This document shows, piece after piece, positions 35,799 to 44,119 of a DNA stretch of 64,000 bases. The notes under the pieces were generated by a model that was given only the letters and a program-made list of their open reading frames with translations, did no database searches and had not been told where the DNA came from. A program made the position numbers and the translations under genes. Position 1 is the first letter of the stretch, and each line of letters opens with the position of its first letter. Origin of the DNA: JASHPR01 sp963808705. Its GTDB lineage: Bacteria > Actinomycetota > Actinomycetes > Streptosporangiales > Streptosporangiaceae. The DNA lies in assembly GCA_963808705.1 (NCBI GenBank), contig CAWEHB010000007.1, forward strand, positions 372,001 to 436,000. Reading direction: 5' to 3'.

Positions 35799-37223
35799 GT
35801 GACCGCCGCCCGGCAGTCGGCGGCGCTCGGCGCGCGCCCGGCCCGGCCTGCCTGGTACCGGCGCGGCGGCTGGCTGCTCGCGCTCGGCGCCGCCGCCTTC
35901 GCCGTCGCCGTGGCCGGGTACGTGGCCTTTGCCCTCACCCACCCGTCCAATCAGTGGATGCGGCCCGTTGACCTGCGGGTGTACACCGACGGCGGGCTCA
36001 TCGTCCGGCACGTCAGGCCGCTGTACCATCCCCGCCTCGCGGCGCCGCTCTATGACTGGCCCGGATACGAGAACCTGAAGTTCACCTACCCCCCGTTCGC
36101 GGCCATCGCGTTCACTGTGCTGTCGCTGACCTCGTTCCCGGTGCTGACGAAGATCTCGGTGGGGGTGAACATCGCCGCCCTGCTCGCGACGATCTGGCTG
36201 ACGCTGGGCGCGCTCGGATACCGCCGCGGGCTGGCCCGGCTGGGCGCCACGCTGCTGCTGGCCGCGCCGCTGCTGTGGACCGAGCCGGTGCAGCGCACGC
36301 TGTTCCTGGGCCAGATCGAGATCGTGCTGATGGCGCTGGTCATCTGGGATCTGTGCCAGCCGGACCGGCGGTGGTGGAAGGGTGCGGGCGTCGGGATCGC
36401 CGCGGGTATCAAGCTGGTGCCGCTGATCTTCATCCCGTACCTGCTGCTGACCCGCAGGTTCCGCCAGGCCGCCGTGGCGACGGGAACGTTCGCGCTGACG
36501 GTCCTGCTGGGCTTTGCCGTGCTGCCCGCCGATTCCCGGAAGTACTGGCTGGGCGGGCTGTTCGCCCAGGGCGGCCGCACCGGGTTCGTCGGCTGGGACG
36601 GGAACCAGTCGCTGCCGGCGATCATCACCCGGCTTACCGGAAACGTGGTGCGCGCGCAGCCGACCTGGCTGGTGGCCGACGTGGCGGTCGCGATCGCCGG
36701 CGTGGTGTGCGCGGCGCTGCTCGACCGGGCGGGGCACCGCATGGTGGGGCTGCTGACCTGCGCGCTGACCGGGCTGCTGGCCTCGCCGATCAGCTGGGAC
36801 CACCACTGGGTGTGGATCGTCCCGGCGACGGTGACGGCCGCCGTCTACGCGGTGCGCGCCCGGCGCGCGGCCGCCCGGCTCGCCGCGGGGGGCCTGGCCG
36901 CCGGGATCGTCCTCGTGTTCGGGGCGTGGCCGGGGACCCTGTGGAGCCAGCCCGCGAACACCGGAGGGTTCTTCGAGGGGCTGATCTGGGCCCCCCCGAT
37001 CACGAACCCGGAGGTCTACTTCGCGCTCGGCGACCGGCCGTGGTACGCCGAGTACCACTGGCACGGGCTGCAGCTGATCACCGGGAACCTGTACGTGCTG
37101 ACCGGGATGGCGCTGTTCGTGCTGCTGATCGCGCTCGCGCTGGGGCCCGCGAGGCGGGCGGCACTGGCGACGGGCCGCGCCGCCCCGCTCACGCCGGCCA
37201 CAGCAGCGCCTCCGCCGGGATGA
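35799..37223 (+). CDS. GT87-type (DUF2029) polyprenol-phosphate-mannose-dependent glycosyltransferase
   Basis: 474-residue multi-spanning membrane protein of the GT-C fold, glycosyltransferase family 87, typified by PimE-like alpha-1,2-mannosyltransferases that use polyprenyl-phosphate-mannose. After a basic N-terminus and first helix (WLLALGAAAFAVAVAGYVAFAL), the extracytoplasmic loop reads MRPVDLRVYTDGGLIVRHVRPLY, whose Asp residues fit the catalytic position; then FTYPPFAAIAF, QIEIVLMALVIWDL and SPISWDHHWVWIVP, all hallmarks of the family. GTG 35799 has GGAG 6 bases upstream. Role probably in lipoglycan or cell-envelope mannosylation. It overlaps nothing and stands alone. Confidence 0.88.
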   Translation: MTAARQSAALGARPARPAWYRRGGWLLALGAAAFAVAVAGYVAFALTHPSNQWMRPVDLRVYTDGGLIVRHVRPLYHPRLAAPLYDWPGYENLKFTYPPFAAIAFTVLSLTSFPVLTKISVGVNIAALLATIWLTLGALGYRRGLARLGATLLLAAPLLWTEPVQRTLFLGQIEIVLMALVIWDLCQPDRRWWKGAGVGIAAGIKLVPLIFIPYLLLTRRFRQAAVATGTFALTVLLGFAVLPADSRKYWLGGLFAQGGRTGFVGWDGNQSLPAIITRLTGNVVRAQPTWLVADVAVAIAGVVCAALLDRAGHRMVGLLTCALTGLLASPISWDHHWVWIVPATVTAAVYAVRARRAAARLAAGGLAAGIVLVFGAWPGTLWSQPANTGGFFEGLIWAPPITNPEVYFALGDRPWYAEYHWHGLQLITGNLYVLTGMALFVLLIALALGPARRAALATGRAAPLTPATAAPPPG

Positions 37224-37419
37224 CGGTCGGCGACTTCATCTTCCACCGCTGCGTCAGGCCCAGCCAGACCAGGCCCGCCGCGCAGGCGAGCAGGTCTGCC
37301 GAACGATAGCCGATGGCCAGCGTGACCTGGGCCGGGGTTCGCCATGCTTTTGCCAGCTCTTGATCGCGCCGAAATTGTCCTCCCCGCTGCTGCGAACGGG
37401 TTGCGCGCCCTGCGTATAC

Positions 37420-37434
37420 TGGTTACCGTTTTCA
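37420..37434. promoter_or_regulatory. Possible Zur-type metal operator upstream of the Zn/Mn importer
   Basis: TGGTTACCGTTTTCA resembles the actinobacterial Zur dyad (TGAAAA-type arm, centre, TTTTCA arm): the right arm is perfect, the left degenerate. It lies 38 bases before the ATG of the metal-binding protein, where a repressor would be expected. Confidence 0.35.
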
Positions 37435-37472
37435 TTTGTATTAGCCGCGGCCCAGCCGGAAGGAGCCTGACC

Positions 37473-38402
37473 ATGCCGTCTCGCCGGAGGATTGCGGCCG
37501 CCGCGCTGGTGATCACGGCGGGGCTCCTCGCCACGGCGTGCTCGGCCATTTCGGCCTCGCCCGACGCGTCCGGCGGCCAGGTGGTCGCCGTCGGCGCCGA
37601 GAACGAGTACGCCAACGTGATCGGCCAGATCGGCGGCAGGTACGTCCGGGTGACCGCGATCGAAAGCAACCCCAACACCGATCCGCACACGTTCGAGGCC
37701 AGCCCGAGCGTGGCCCAGGAAGTCGCCTCGGCCCAGCTCGTGGTCCAGAACGGCATCGGCTACGACACCTACATGAACAAGATCGAGGCCGCGTCGCCGA
37801 GCTCCACCCGCAAGGTCATCGACGTGCAGAACCTGCTCGGCCTGCCGGACAGCACGCCGAACCCCCACCTTTGGTACTCCCCGGCCACGATGCCGGCCGT
37901 GGCGAAGGCGGTGACCAGCGACCTTTCCGGGATGCAGCCGGCGCACGCCGCGTACTTCACGGCCAACCTGCGCCGGTTCGACGCCTCGCTGCAGCCCTGG
38001 TACCAGGCGATCGCGCGGTTCAAGGCGTCCTACCCGGGCACCCCCGTCGCGGTCACCGAGCCCGTCGGCGACTACCTGCTGCAGGCGATCGGGGCGAGGA
38101 TCCTCACGCCGTTCACCTTCCAGGCCGACATCATGAACGGGGTCGACCCGTCGCCGCAGGACGTGTCGCTGGAGGACGGCCTGTTCTCCGATCACCGGGT
38201 CAAGGTCTTCGTGTACAACCAGCAGGTGACCGACTCGCTCACGCAGTCGTTCCTCAGCCAGGCCCGCAAGGACGGCATCCCCGTGGTCGGCGTGTACGAG
38301 ACCATGCCCACGCCCGGATACGACTACCAGTCGTGGATGCTGGCCGAGACCCGGGCCCTGCAGAAGGCCGTGGCCGACAAGATCTCGACGGAGAAACTGT
38401 GA
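37473..38402 (+). CDS. Zn/Mn ABC transporter substrate-binding lipoprotein (ZnuA/TroA family)
   Basis: 309-residue cluster A-I metal-binding lipoprotein; lipobox LATAC (Cys23). ATG 37473 follows GGAAGGAG. Candidate ligands: His in NTDPHTFEASPS, His in TPNPHLWYSP, Glu in VTEPVGDYL where zinc proteins often have His, and Asp near GYDYQS. A His-His-Glu-Asp set is more typical of Mn-binding members, and no His-rich loop is present, so the metal is left open between Zn and Mn. First gene of a tight four-gene operon; a possible Zur-like site lies upstream. Confidence 0.9.
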   Translation: MPSRRRIAAAALVITAGLLATACSAISASPDASGGQVVAVGAENEYANVIGQIGGRYVRVTAIESNPNTDPHTFEASPSVAQEVASAQLVVQNGIGYDTYMNKIEAASPSSTRKVIDVQNLLGLPDSTPNPHLWYSPATMPAVAKAVTSDLSGMQPAHAAYFTANLRRFDASLQPWYQAIARFKASYPGTPVAVTEPVGDYLLQAIGARILTPFTFQADIMNGVDPSPQDVSLEDGLFSDHRVKVFVYNQQVTDSLTQSFLSQARKDGIPVVGVYETMPTPGYDYQSWMLAETRALQKAVADKISTEKL

Positions 38403-39232
38403 CGATGACATCCCAGCGACCGACCACCGGCCAGGACGGCGCTCCGGGCGACACGCTCACCGTCGACGGCGTCAGCGTCCGGCTGGGCGGGCGCGAGGTG
38501 CTGCACGACGTGCGGTTCACGATCAGGCCCGGCGAGTTCGTCGGCCTGATCGGCTCCAACGGGGCGGGCAAGACCACCCTGCTGCGCGTGATACTCGGCC
38601 TAGTGCCGCCCGCCGCGGGGCAGGTCCGGGTCGGCGCGGCGGGGGTCGGCTACGTGCCGCAGAAGATACAGCTGGATCCCGATATGCCGCTGCGGGCCAG
38701 GGACCTGGTCGGGCTGGGTCTCGACGGGAACCGCCTCGGGATCCCGCTGCCGTCGCGTTCCCGCCGGAAGCTGGTGGACGAGATGCTGCGGGCGGTCGAC
38801 GCCGAGCACATCGGCAACGCCCGCGTCGGGTACCTGTCCGGCGGCGAGCAGCAGCGGATCCTGATCGCGCACGCGCTGGTCAGCCGTCCCGGGCTGCTGC
38901 TGCTGGACGAGCCGCTGGCGAACCTCGACATCGCCAGCGAGCAGGAGGTCGTCGCGCTGCTCGCCCGCATCGCGCGGGAGCAGCGGATCGCCGTGCTGAT
39001 CTCGGCGCACGAGATGAACCCGCTGCTCCCGGTCATGGACCGGATCGTCTACCTGGCGGCGGGACGGGCGGCCAGCGGGCCCACCGACGAGGTCGTCCAG
39101 GGCGAGGTGCTCAGCGAGTTGTACGGGCACCATGTCGACGTGATCCACGTGCACGGCCGGGTCCTGGTCGTGGCCGGGCGCGGGGACGGCCTGGATATCC
39201 CGCTGGACCCGGCCGCCCCCGCCGCATCGTGA
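38399..39232 (+). CDS. Zn/Mn ABC transporter ATPase
   Basis: 277-residue single-domain ABC ATPase: Walker A GSNGAGKTT, Q-loop VPQKIQL, signature LSGGEQQR, Walker B LLLLDEPLANLD, switch SAHEMN. GTG 38399 overlaps the binding-protein stop and has GGAG 5 bases upstream; ATG 38405 is an alternative. The C-terminal segment contains HHVDVIHVHGRVLVVAG, common in metal-importer ATPases. Confidence 0.92.
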   Translation: MTMTSQRPTTGQDGAPGDTLTVDGVSVRLGGREVLHDVRFTIRPGEFVGLIGSNGAGKTTLLRVILGLVPPAAGQVRVGAAGVGYVPQKIQLDPDMPLRARDLVGLGLDGNRLGIPLPSRSRRKLVDEMLRAVDAEHIGNARVGYLSGGEQQRILIAHALVSRPGLLLLDEPLANLDIASEQEVVALLARIAREQRIAVLISAHEMNPLLPVMDRIVYLAAGRAASGPTDEVVQGEVLSELYGHHVDVIHVHGRVLVVAGRGDGLDIPLDPAAPAAS

Positions 39233-40110
39233 ACCACGTCCTGACGGCCATCGTCGAACCGGGCTTCTTCGGCAGCGCGCCGGTCCACGTGGCGTTGCTG
39301 ATCGGCGGCGTGGTCGCCGTGGTGTCCGGCATCGTCGGCACGTTCACCGTGACGCGGGGGCAGTCGTACGCCGGGCACGCGCTCGCCGATATCAGCGTCA
39401 CCGGCGGCTCGGGGTCCTTCCTGATCGGGATCAGCCCGCTGTGGGGGTTCGCGGGTACCAGCGTGGCCGCGGCAGGGGTCATGGACCTGATCGGGGTCCG
39501 CCGCCCGCGCGGGCGGGACCTGGCCACCGGCATCGTGCGCGGGGCCGGCCTGGGCCTGGGCGCCCTGTTCCTCTACTGGGACACCACGCACACCTCCACG
39601 ACCGGGGCGACGATCACGATCCTGTTCGGGTCCATGTTCACCATCGACAGCTCGGTCATCCCGGCCGTCGCGGCGTTCAGCCTGGCGGCCGTGGGCATCG
39701 TGGCCGCGCTGTACCGGCCGCTGCTGCTGAGCTCGGTCAGCTCCGACCTGGCCGTCGTGCGCGGGGTGCGGGTGCGTACCACCGGCGCGCTGTGCCTGGT
39801 CGCGATCGCGCTCGCGGTCTCGCTGTCGGCCCTGACCATCGGGGCCATCCTCAGCACGGCGCTGCTCGTCGGGCCCGCGGCGATCGCGCTGCGGCTGACG
39901 GCCCGGCCCGGCCTGGTGATGGCCTGGTCCGCGCTGATCGGCCTGGCCGCCACCTGGCTGGGCATCCTGCTCGCCTTTGACAGCTATTACTGGCCGCCGG
40001 CGCGGCAAGGCTGGCCGGTCAGCTTCTTCGTTGTGGCCCTGGTCCTGGTCTTTTATCTGCTGGCCCAGGCACGCCCGGCCGCCCGGGGCGCGAAGCCGGG
40101 GCGGGGATAG
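39229..40110 (+). CDS. Zn/Mn ABC transporter permease (ABC-3 family), first
   Basis: 293-residue ABC-3 permease with about eight membrane helices; FTVTRGQSYAGHALADISVTGG is the family signature following the first helix. GTG 39229 overlaps the ATPase stop (GTGA). Forms the channel with the next gene's product. Confidence 0.91.
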   Translation: MNHVLTAIVEPGFFGSAPVHVALLIGGVVAVVSGIVGTFTVTRGQSYAGHALADISVTGGSGSFLIGISPLWGFAGTSVAAAGVMDLIGVRRPRGRDLATGIVRGAGLGLGALFLYWDTTHTSTTGATITILFGSMFTIDSSVIPAVAAFSLAAVGIVAALYRPLLLSSVSSDLAVVRGVRVRTTGALCLVAIALAVSLSALTIGAILSTALLVGPAAIALRLTARPGLVMAWSALIGLAATWLGILLAFDSYYWPPARQGWPVSFFVVALVLVFYLLAQARPAARGAKPGRG

Positions 40111-40112
40111 GC

Positions 40113-40982
40113 ATGTTCTCCGGATTCATGACCAACACCTGGACGGTGGCGACCATCGTGGCCGTGGTGGCCGGCGTGGTGGGGTTCTTCGTCGTGCTCC
40201 GGGGCTCGGCCTTCGCCGCCGACGCGCTGCCGACCGGCGCGTTCGCCGGAGCGGCTGGTGCCAGCCTGATCGGGGTCAATACCCTGGTCGGGCTGGGCGT
40301 CTTCTCGCTGCTCGGCGCGCTCGGCATCGGCTGGCTCGGCCGCCGGGGCCGGCACGACGTGGCGGTGGCGCTGGTCCTGGTGGCGATGCTCGGGCTCGGC
40401 GCGCTGTTCCTCAGCTTCACCGTGGAGTACGAGCCGGAGATCGACTCGCTGCTGTTCGGCGAGGTCCTCGGCATCAGCGTGAACGAGATAGCCCCCGTGG
40501 CCGTGCTGGGCGCGGTATGCATCGCCGCGATCATGGTGATGTACCGCCCGCTGCTGCTCTCCTCGGTGATGCCCGAACTGGGCGAGGCGCGCGGGGTGCG
40601 GGCCCACCGGATCGAGATGGGCTTCCTGGTGATCCTCGCCCTGGCCACGACCATGGCCCTGCCCGTGGTGGGCGCTCTGCTGATCTTCAGCCTGATGATC
40701 GGCCCGCCCGCCGCGGCCCGGTCGGTCACCGACCGGCCGCTGCTCGCCATGGGCCTGTCGGTGGTGCTCGCCCTGGTCACGGTGTGGGCCGCGATCGCGG
40801 CGTCGTACGAGTCCAACTGGCCGGTGGGGTTCTTCGTCGGGGCGCTCGGCGCGGTGTGCTACGCAGGCGGGCGCGGCTGGACGGCGCTGCGGCGGACCCG
40901 GATGGCCCGGTCCGCCGGATCCGTCGAGTCGGCCGCGCCGGCCGGGTCAGCCGGCGCTCGCGCCCGCCGGGTCCCCGCCTAG
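40113..40982 (+). CDS. Zn/Mn ABC transporter permease (ABC-3 family), second
   Basis: 289-residue second permease, starting 2 bases after the first. FFVVLRGSAFAADALPTGAFAGAAGA parallels the signature of the first permease with the usual His missing. Having two different permease genes is common in actinobacterial operons of this type. The Ala/Arg-rich C-terminus overlaps the convergent gene by 36 bases. Confidence 0.9.
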   Translation: MFSGFMTNTWTVATIVAVVAGVVGFFVVLRGSAFAADALPTGAFAGAAGASLIGVNTLVGLGVFSLLGALGIGWLGRRGRHDVAVALVLVAMLGLGALFLSFTVEYEPEIDSLLFGEVLGISVNEIAPVAVLGAVCIAAIMVMYRPLLLSSVMPELGEARGVRAHRIEMGFLVILALATTMALPVVGALLIFSLMIGPPAAARSVTDRPLLAMGLSVVLALVTVWAAIAASYESNWPVGFFVGALGAVCYAGGRGWTALRRTRMARSAGSVESAAPAGSAGARARRVPA

Positions 40983-41618
40983 CGCCCGCCCGCGCCGGTG
41001 CTGCCGCCTGCGCCGCTGCCAGAGCAGGAGACTGCCGCCGACGGCCCCGACGGCCATCGCGGTGACGTGGCCGACCGCCGACACGTCGAGGTGGCCCAGC
41101 CCGGCGAAGATATCGCCCACGAAGACCAGCAGCGCAAGGTCGAGCGCGGCCGCGGCGCGCGCCAGCCAGGAGCCGTACAGCAGGGCCACCATGATCGCGG
41201 ACACGACCACGTACGAGGGGCCGACGTCGACGAGGTACCGGTCCGACGCTGGCAGCAGGCCCCGGTCCACCCGGTAGCCGACTATCCCCTCGCTGACCAG
41301 CGTGCCGATCACGTGCCCGGCCGCGCACACCACGGCCGTCCGCCAGTTGCCGAGTACCCCGTTGGCGCCGAACAGGGCCAGCGCGATCAGCGCCGGCCAG
41401 GCGAGCGCGAACTCCTGGGTCACGAACGCGGAGACCACCAGCGAGCCGACCGGGTCGTGGCGCAGGTTATGCACGCTGGTGCTGGCCCAGTTGACCAGAG
41501 CCGCCTGGTCGTGCGGGGACAACAGCGCGTAGATCACCTCGGCGACGATGAAGCCCCCCAGGTAGAGCCAGGCCACCGCGTAGGACGTGAAGATCGTCTT
41601 CAGGTCCGGCCGGCGCAT
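40947..41618 (-). CDS. Rhomboid-like integral membrane protein
   Basis: 223 residues with about six membrane helices. RRPDLKTIFTSYAVAWLYLGGFIVAEV at the N-terminus, SLVVSAFVTQEFALAWPALIALALFG in the middle. The last helices carry DVGPSYVVVSA (a GxS element) and VGHVTAMAVGAVGG (a His followed by small residues), at the places where rhomboid proteases have catalytic Ser and His. The usual GxSG is not complete, so activity is uncertain; many such actinobacterial proteins are called rhomboid-like. ATG 41618; convergent with the metal permease. Confidence 0.65.
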   Translation of the reverse strand: MRRPDLKTIFTSYAVAWLYLGGFIVAEVIYALLSPHDQAALVNWASTSVHNLRHDPVGSLVVSAFVTQEFALAWPALIALALFGANGVLGNWRTAVVCAAGHVIGTLVSEGIVGYRVDRGLLPASDRYLVDVGPSYVVVSAIMVALLYGSWLARAAAALDLALLVFVGDIFAGLGHLDVSAVGHVTAMAVGAVGGSLLLWQRRRRQHRRGRALGGDPAGASAG

Positions 41619-41670
41619 GGAGCAAGACTAGAGCGCCAGCCGGCTGCGGGCGCGGCCTGCCGCTCGGGAC

Positions 41671-41700
41671 TTGACATCTATCGAATGCTTGTTCGATAGT
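41671..41700 (+). promoter_or_regulatory. SOS promoter of the imuA'-imuB cassette with LexA box
   Basis: TCGAATGCTTGTTCGA (41681-41696) matches the actinobacterial LexA box TCGAACNNNNGTTCGA with one change, and flanking bases extend the dyad to 8-bp arms over 41678-41699. A TTGACA -35 (41671-41676) and GATAGT -10 (41695-41700), spaced 18, embrace the box. The -10 ends 6 bases before ATG 41707, so the transcript would be leaderless. Confidence 0.85.
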
Positions 41701-41706
41701 GATTCG

Positions 41707-42459
41707 ATGAGTGCGGAGGTCACACAGGCCGCACAGATTGCACAGGCCGCACGGATGGCTCAGGTCACGGAGCCACCTCTTGCGCGCCGCCTTGACCGCG
41801 TCCTGCCGGGCGATGCGGCCCTGCCAGGCGATGCGGTCCTGCGGAGCGATGCGGTCCTGCCGGTGCTCCCGGCCCTGCGGAAATTGCTTCCCGCGGGAGG
41901 CCTGCACCGCGGCTCGGTCGTGGCGACAGAGGGCTGGAGCCTGCTCTGCCTGGCCCTGGTCGCGGGCGCGTCAGCGGCCGGGGCCTGGTGCGCGGTGGCC
42001 GGGCTGCCGCACCTCGGGGTGGCCGCGGCCGCCGACGTGGGCCTGGATCCGGACCGGATGCTGCTGATCGCGGACCCGGGTCCAGGCTGGCCGCAAGTCG
42101 TGGCCTCGCTGCTCGACGGCTGCGAGTTGGTGCTGCTGCGCCCGCCGGACCGGCCGTCCGCCTCGGTGCGGCGCCGGCTCGAGGCCACCGTGCGTCGTTT
42201 CGGCGGCGTGCTCGTGGTGGCGGGAGACTGGGACGGCGCGCAGACCAGGCTGCTCGTCGCCAGCCAGGAATGGACGGGGATCGGGGCAGGCCACGGGCGG
42301 CTGCGGGCCCGCCGGGTCCAGGTCGTGGCGGCCGGCCGGGGCGCGGCGGCGCGGTTGCGGGCCCGGTGGCTGTGGCTGCCCGGCCCCGATGGGTCGGTGG
42401 CGGTCGCGGATGAGATCGGCGCGGCCCGCTTCCGGCCGGGAACCCGGAGTACCGGATGA
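41707..42459 (+). CDS. imuA: ImuA'-like (RecA-fold) protein of the mutagenesis cassette
   Basis: 250-residue protein in the position and with the general pattern of actinobacterial ImuA', which with ImuB and DnaE2 forms the SOS-inducible mutasome for error-prone translesion synthesis. It has GGLHRGSVVATEGWSLLCLALVAGASAAGAWCAVAG, a degenerate RecA/P-loop-like segment, and VLLRPPDRPSASVRRRLEATVRR. The N-terminus contains an 18-bp in-frame repeat (VLPGDA, ALPGDA, VLRSDA). ATG 41707 lacks a ribosome site, consistent with a leaderless mRNA. Its stop overlaps imuB as ATGA. Confidence 0.82.
   Translation: MSAEVTQAAQIAQAARMAQVTEPPLARRLDRVLPGDAALPGDAVLRSDAVLPVLPALRKLLPAGGLHRGSVVATEGWSLLCLALVAGASAAGAWCAVAGLPHLGVAAAADVGLDPDRMLLIADPGPGWPQVVASLLDGCELVLLRPPDRPSASVRRRLEATVRRFGGVLVVAGDWDGAQTRLLVASQEWTGIGAGHGRLRARRVQVVAAGRGAAARLRARWLWLPGPDGSVAVADEIGAARFRPGTRSTG
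41800..41853 (+). repeat. 18-bp tandem repeat inside imuA'
   Basis: Three in-frame units close to gtcctgccgggcgatgcg, encoding the hexapeptides VLPGDA, ALPGDA, VLRSDA. Confidence 0.8.
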
Positions 42460-43880
42460 CCTCAGCCGGCGGCGCGGCGCGACGGGTGCTCGTGGTGTGG
42501 TGTCCCGCCTGGGAACAAGATGCAGAGCCGGACACCCGGGCCTTCGAGCGGGTGGTGACCCTGGTGGAGAGGTTCTGCCCCCGGGTGGAGGTGCTGCGTC
42601 CCGGGGCTTGCGCCATCGGTGCCCGCGGGCCGGCCAGGTACTTCGGCGGGGAAGCGGCCCTGGCGGGGAAGATCATCGATGCTGTGGCCCGCCTCGGGTT
42701 CGCCTGCCAGGTCGGCGTGGCCGATGACTTGTTCGCCGCGCAGCTCGCCGCGCGGGCGCCGTGGCCAGGCCAGGCCGCGATCGTGGCACCGGGCGAGACG
42801 CTGGCGTTCCTGGCCCCGCACCCGGTCGGCTCCCTGGGCCACCCGGAACTGGCCGGCCTGCTGCCCCGCCTGGGCATCAGGAGGCTGGGGGAGTTCGCGG
42901 CGCTGCCGGCCGCCGAGGCGGCGAACCGGTTCGGATCCGCCGGAATGCTCGCGCACCGGCTGGCGCGCGGCCTCGATCCCCGGCCGCTGGCGCCCCGCCC
43001 GCCGTCGGTCGACCTCTCCGCATCCGTTGCGTTCGACCCGCCCGCCGAGCAGGCCGAGCCGGTGATATTCGCCGCCAAGACGCTCGCCGAGCGGATGCAC
43101 GCGGACCTGGCCGCCCGGGGGCTGGCCTGTGTGCGGGTGCAGGTGCAGGCGATCTGCGCCGACGGGCAGGAGATCACCCGGTTGTGGCGGCATGACGGGC
43201 TGCTCTCCGCGCTGGCGGTGGCCGAGCGGGTGCGCTGGCAGCTGGCCGGCTGGCGGGCGGCCCAGGATGGGCGCGGACGTAGCGTAACGGCTCCATACGG
43301 GGAGATCCGGGCCGGCGGGATCACGCTGCTGCGGCTGGTTCCCGACCAGCTGGTACGCGACACCGGCCGTCAGCTGGGGCTGTGGGGCGAGACGGCGGTC
43401 GACGACCGGGTGGCGCGCGCGGCGCTCCGGGTGCAGGCCATGCTCGGGCACGGTTCGGTGGCGCGCCCGTTGCTGGCCGGCGGCCGCAGCCCGGCCGAAC
43501 AGGTGACGCTGGTGCCGTTCGGCGACGCTGCCGACCCTCCGTTTCCCGCGGGCCGTCCCTGGCCCGGCAGGCTCCCCGCGCCCGCCCCGGCCACGGTCTA
43601 CCCGGTCCCGCGGTCGGCCAGGGTCACCGACGAGTGGGGTGCCGCGGTGACCGTCACCGGCCGGGCGCTGATTTCCGCGCCCCCCGCCTGGCTGTCCGCC
43701 CGCGGCGAGCCGTGGCTGGCGATCACCTCCTGGGCCGGGCCCTGGCCGGTCACCGAGCGGTGGTGGCGTCCGGCCAGCTCGCGGCGGCAAGCCAGGTTCC
43801 AGCTGGTCGCCGAGGATGGGAACGCCTGGCTGGCCGTGGTGCAGGACGGCCAGTGGCTGATCGAGGCCGGCTACGACTGA
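42456..43880 (+). CDS. imuB: ImuB, Y-family polymerase-like mutasome protein
   Basis: 474 residues, Y-family DNA polymerase fold without the catalytic acidic residues: the N-terminal palm begins VLVVWCPAWEQD where active polymerases have D-x-D. Such ImuB proteins act as the hub linking DnaE2 to the sliding clamp. QLGLWGE (about residue 308) fits a beta-clamp-binding motif. Overlaps imuA' by ATGA. After it come 239 bases with CTGCCGCCG-type runs and an AT-rich patch (aaaaattttttcg near 43999) before the HNH gene. Confidence 0.9.
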   Translation: MTSAGGAARRVLVVWCPAWEQDAEPDTRAFERVVTLVERFCPRVEVLRPGACAIGARGPARYFGGEAALAGKIIDAVARLGFACQVGVADDLFAAQLAARAPWPGQAAIVAPGETLAFLAPHPVGSLGHPELAGLLPRLGIRRLGEFAALPAAEAANRFGSAGMLAHRLARGLDPRPLAPRPPSVDLSASVAFDPPAEQAEPVIFAAKTLAERMHADLAARGLACVRVQVQAICADGQEITRLWRHDGLLSALAVAERVRWQLAGWRAAQDGRGRSVTAPYGEIRAGGITLLRLVPDQLVRDTGRQLGLWGETAVDDRVARAALRVQAMLGHGSVARPLLAGGRSPAEQVTLVPFGDAADPPFPAGRPWPGRLPAPAPATVYPVPRSARVTDEWGAAVTVTGRALISAPPAWLSARGEPWLAITSWAGPWPVTERWWRPASSRRQARFQLVAEDGNAWLAVVQDGQWLIEAGYD

Positions 43881-44119
43881 CTCGCCATCGCCTGCCGCCG
43901 CCGCCGCCTGCCGCCGCCGCCGTCGCCTGCCGCCACCGCTTCCTTCGCCGGCAACTCGCCCTGTGGCACCCGACAGTCGCCTGGCGAGCAGAAGTCATCC
44001 AAAAATTTTTTCGAGAAATATGGGAGAAGCTGGCGAGATGTGCTCGTTTTGTCGGCGTCGGCCGATACCGTGGGTTATGACAAAGCATGACGGACCGCCC
44101 GCGCGGAGGAGGTGAGCCG

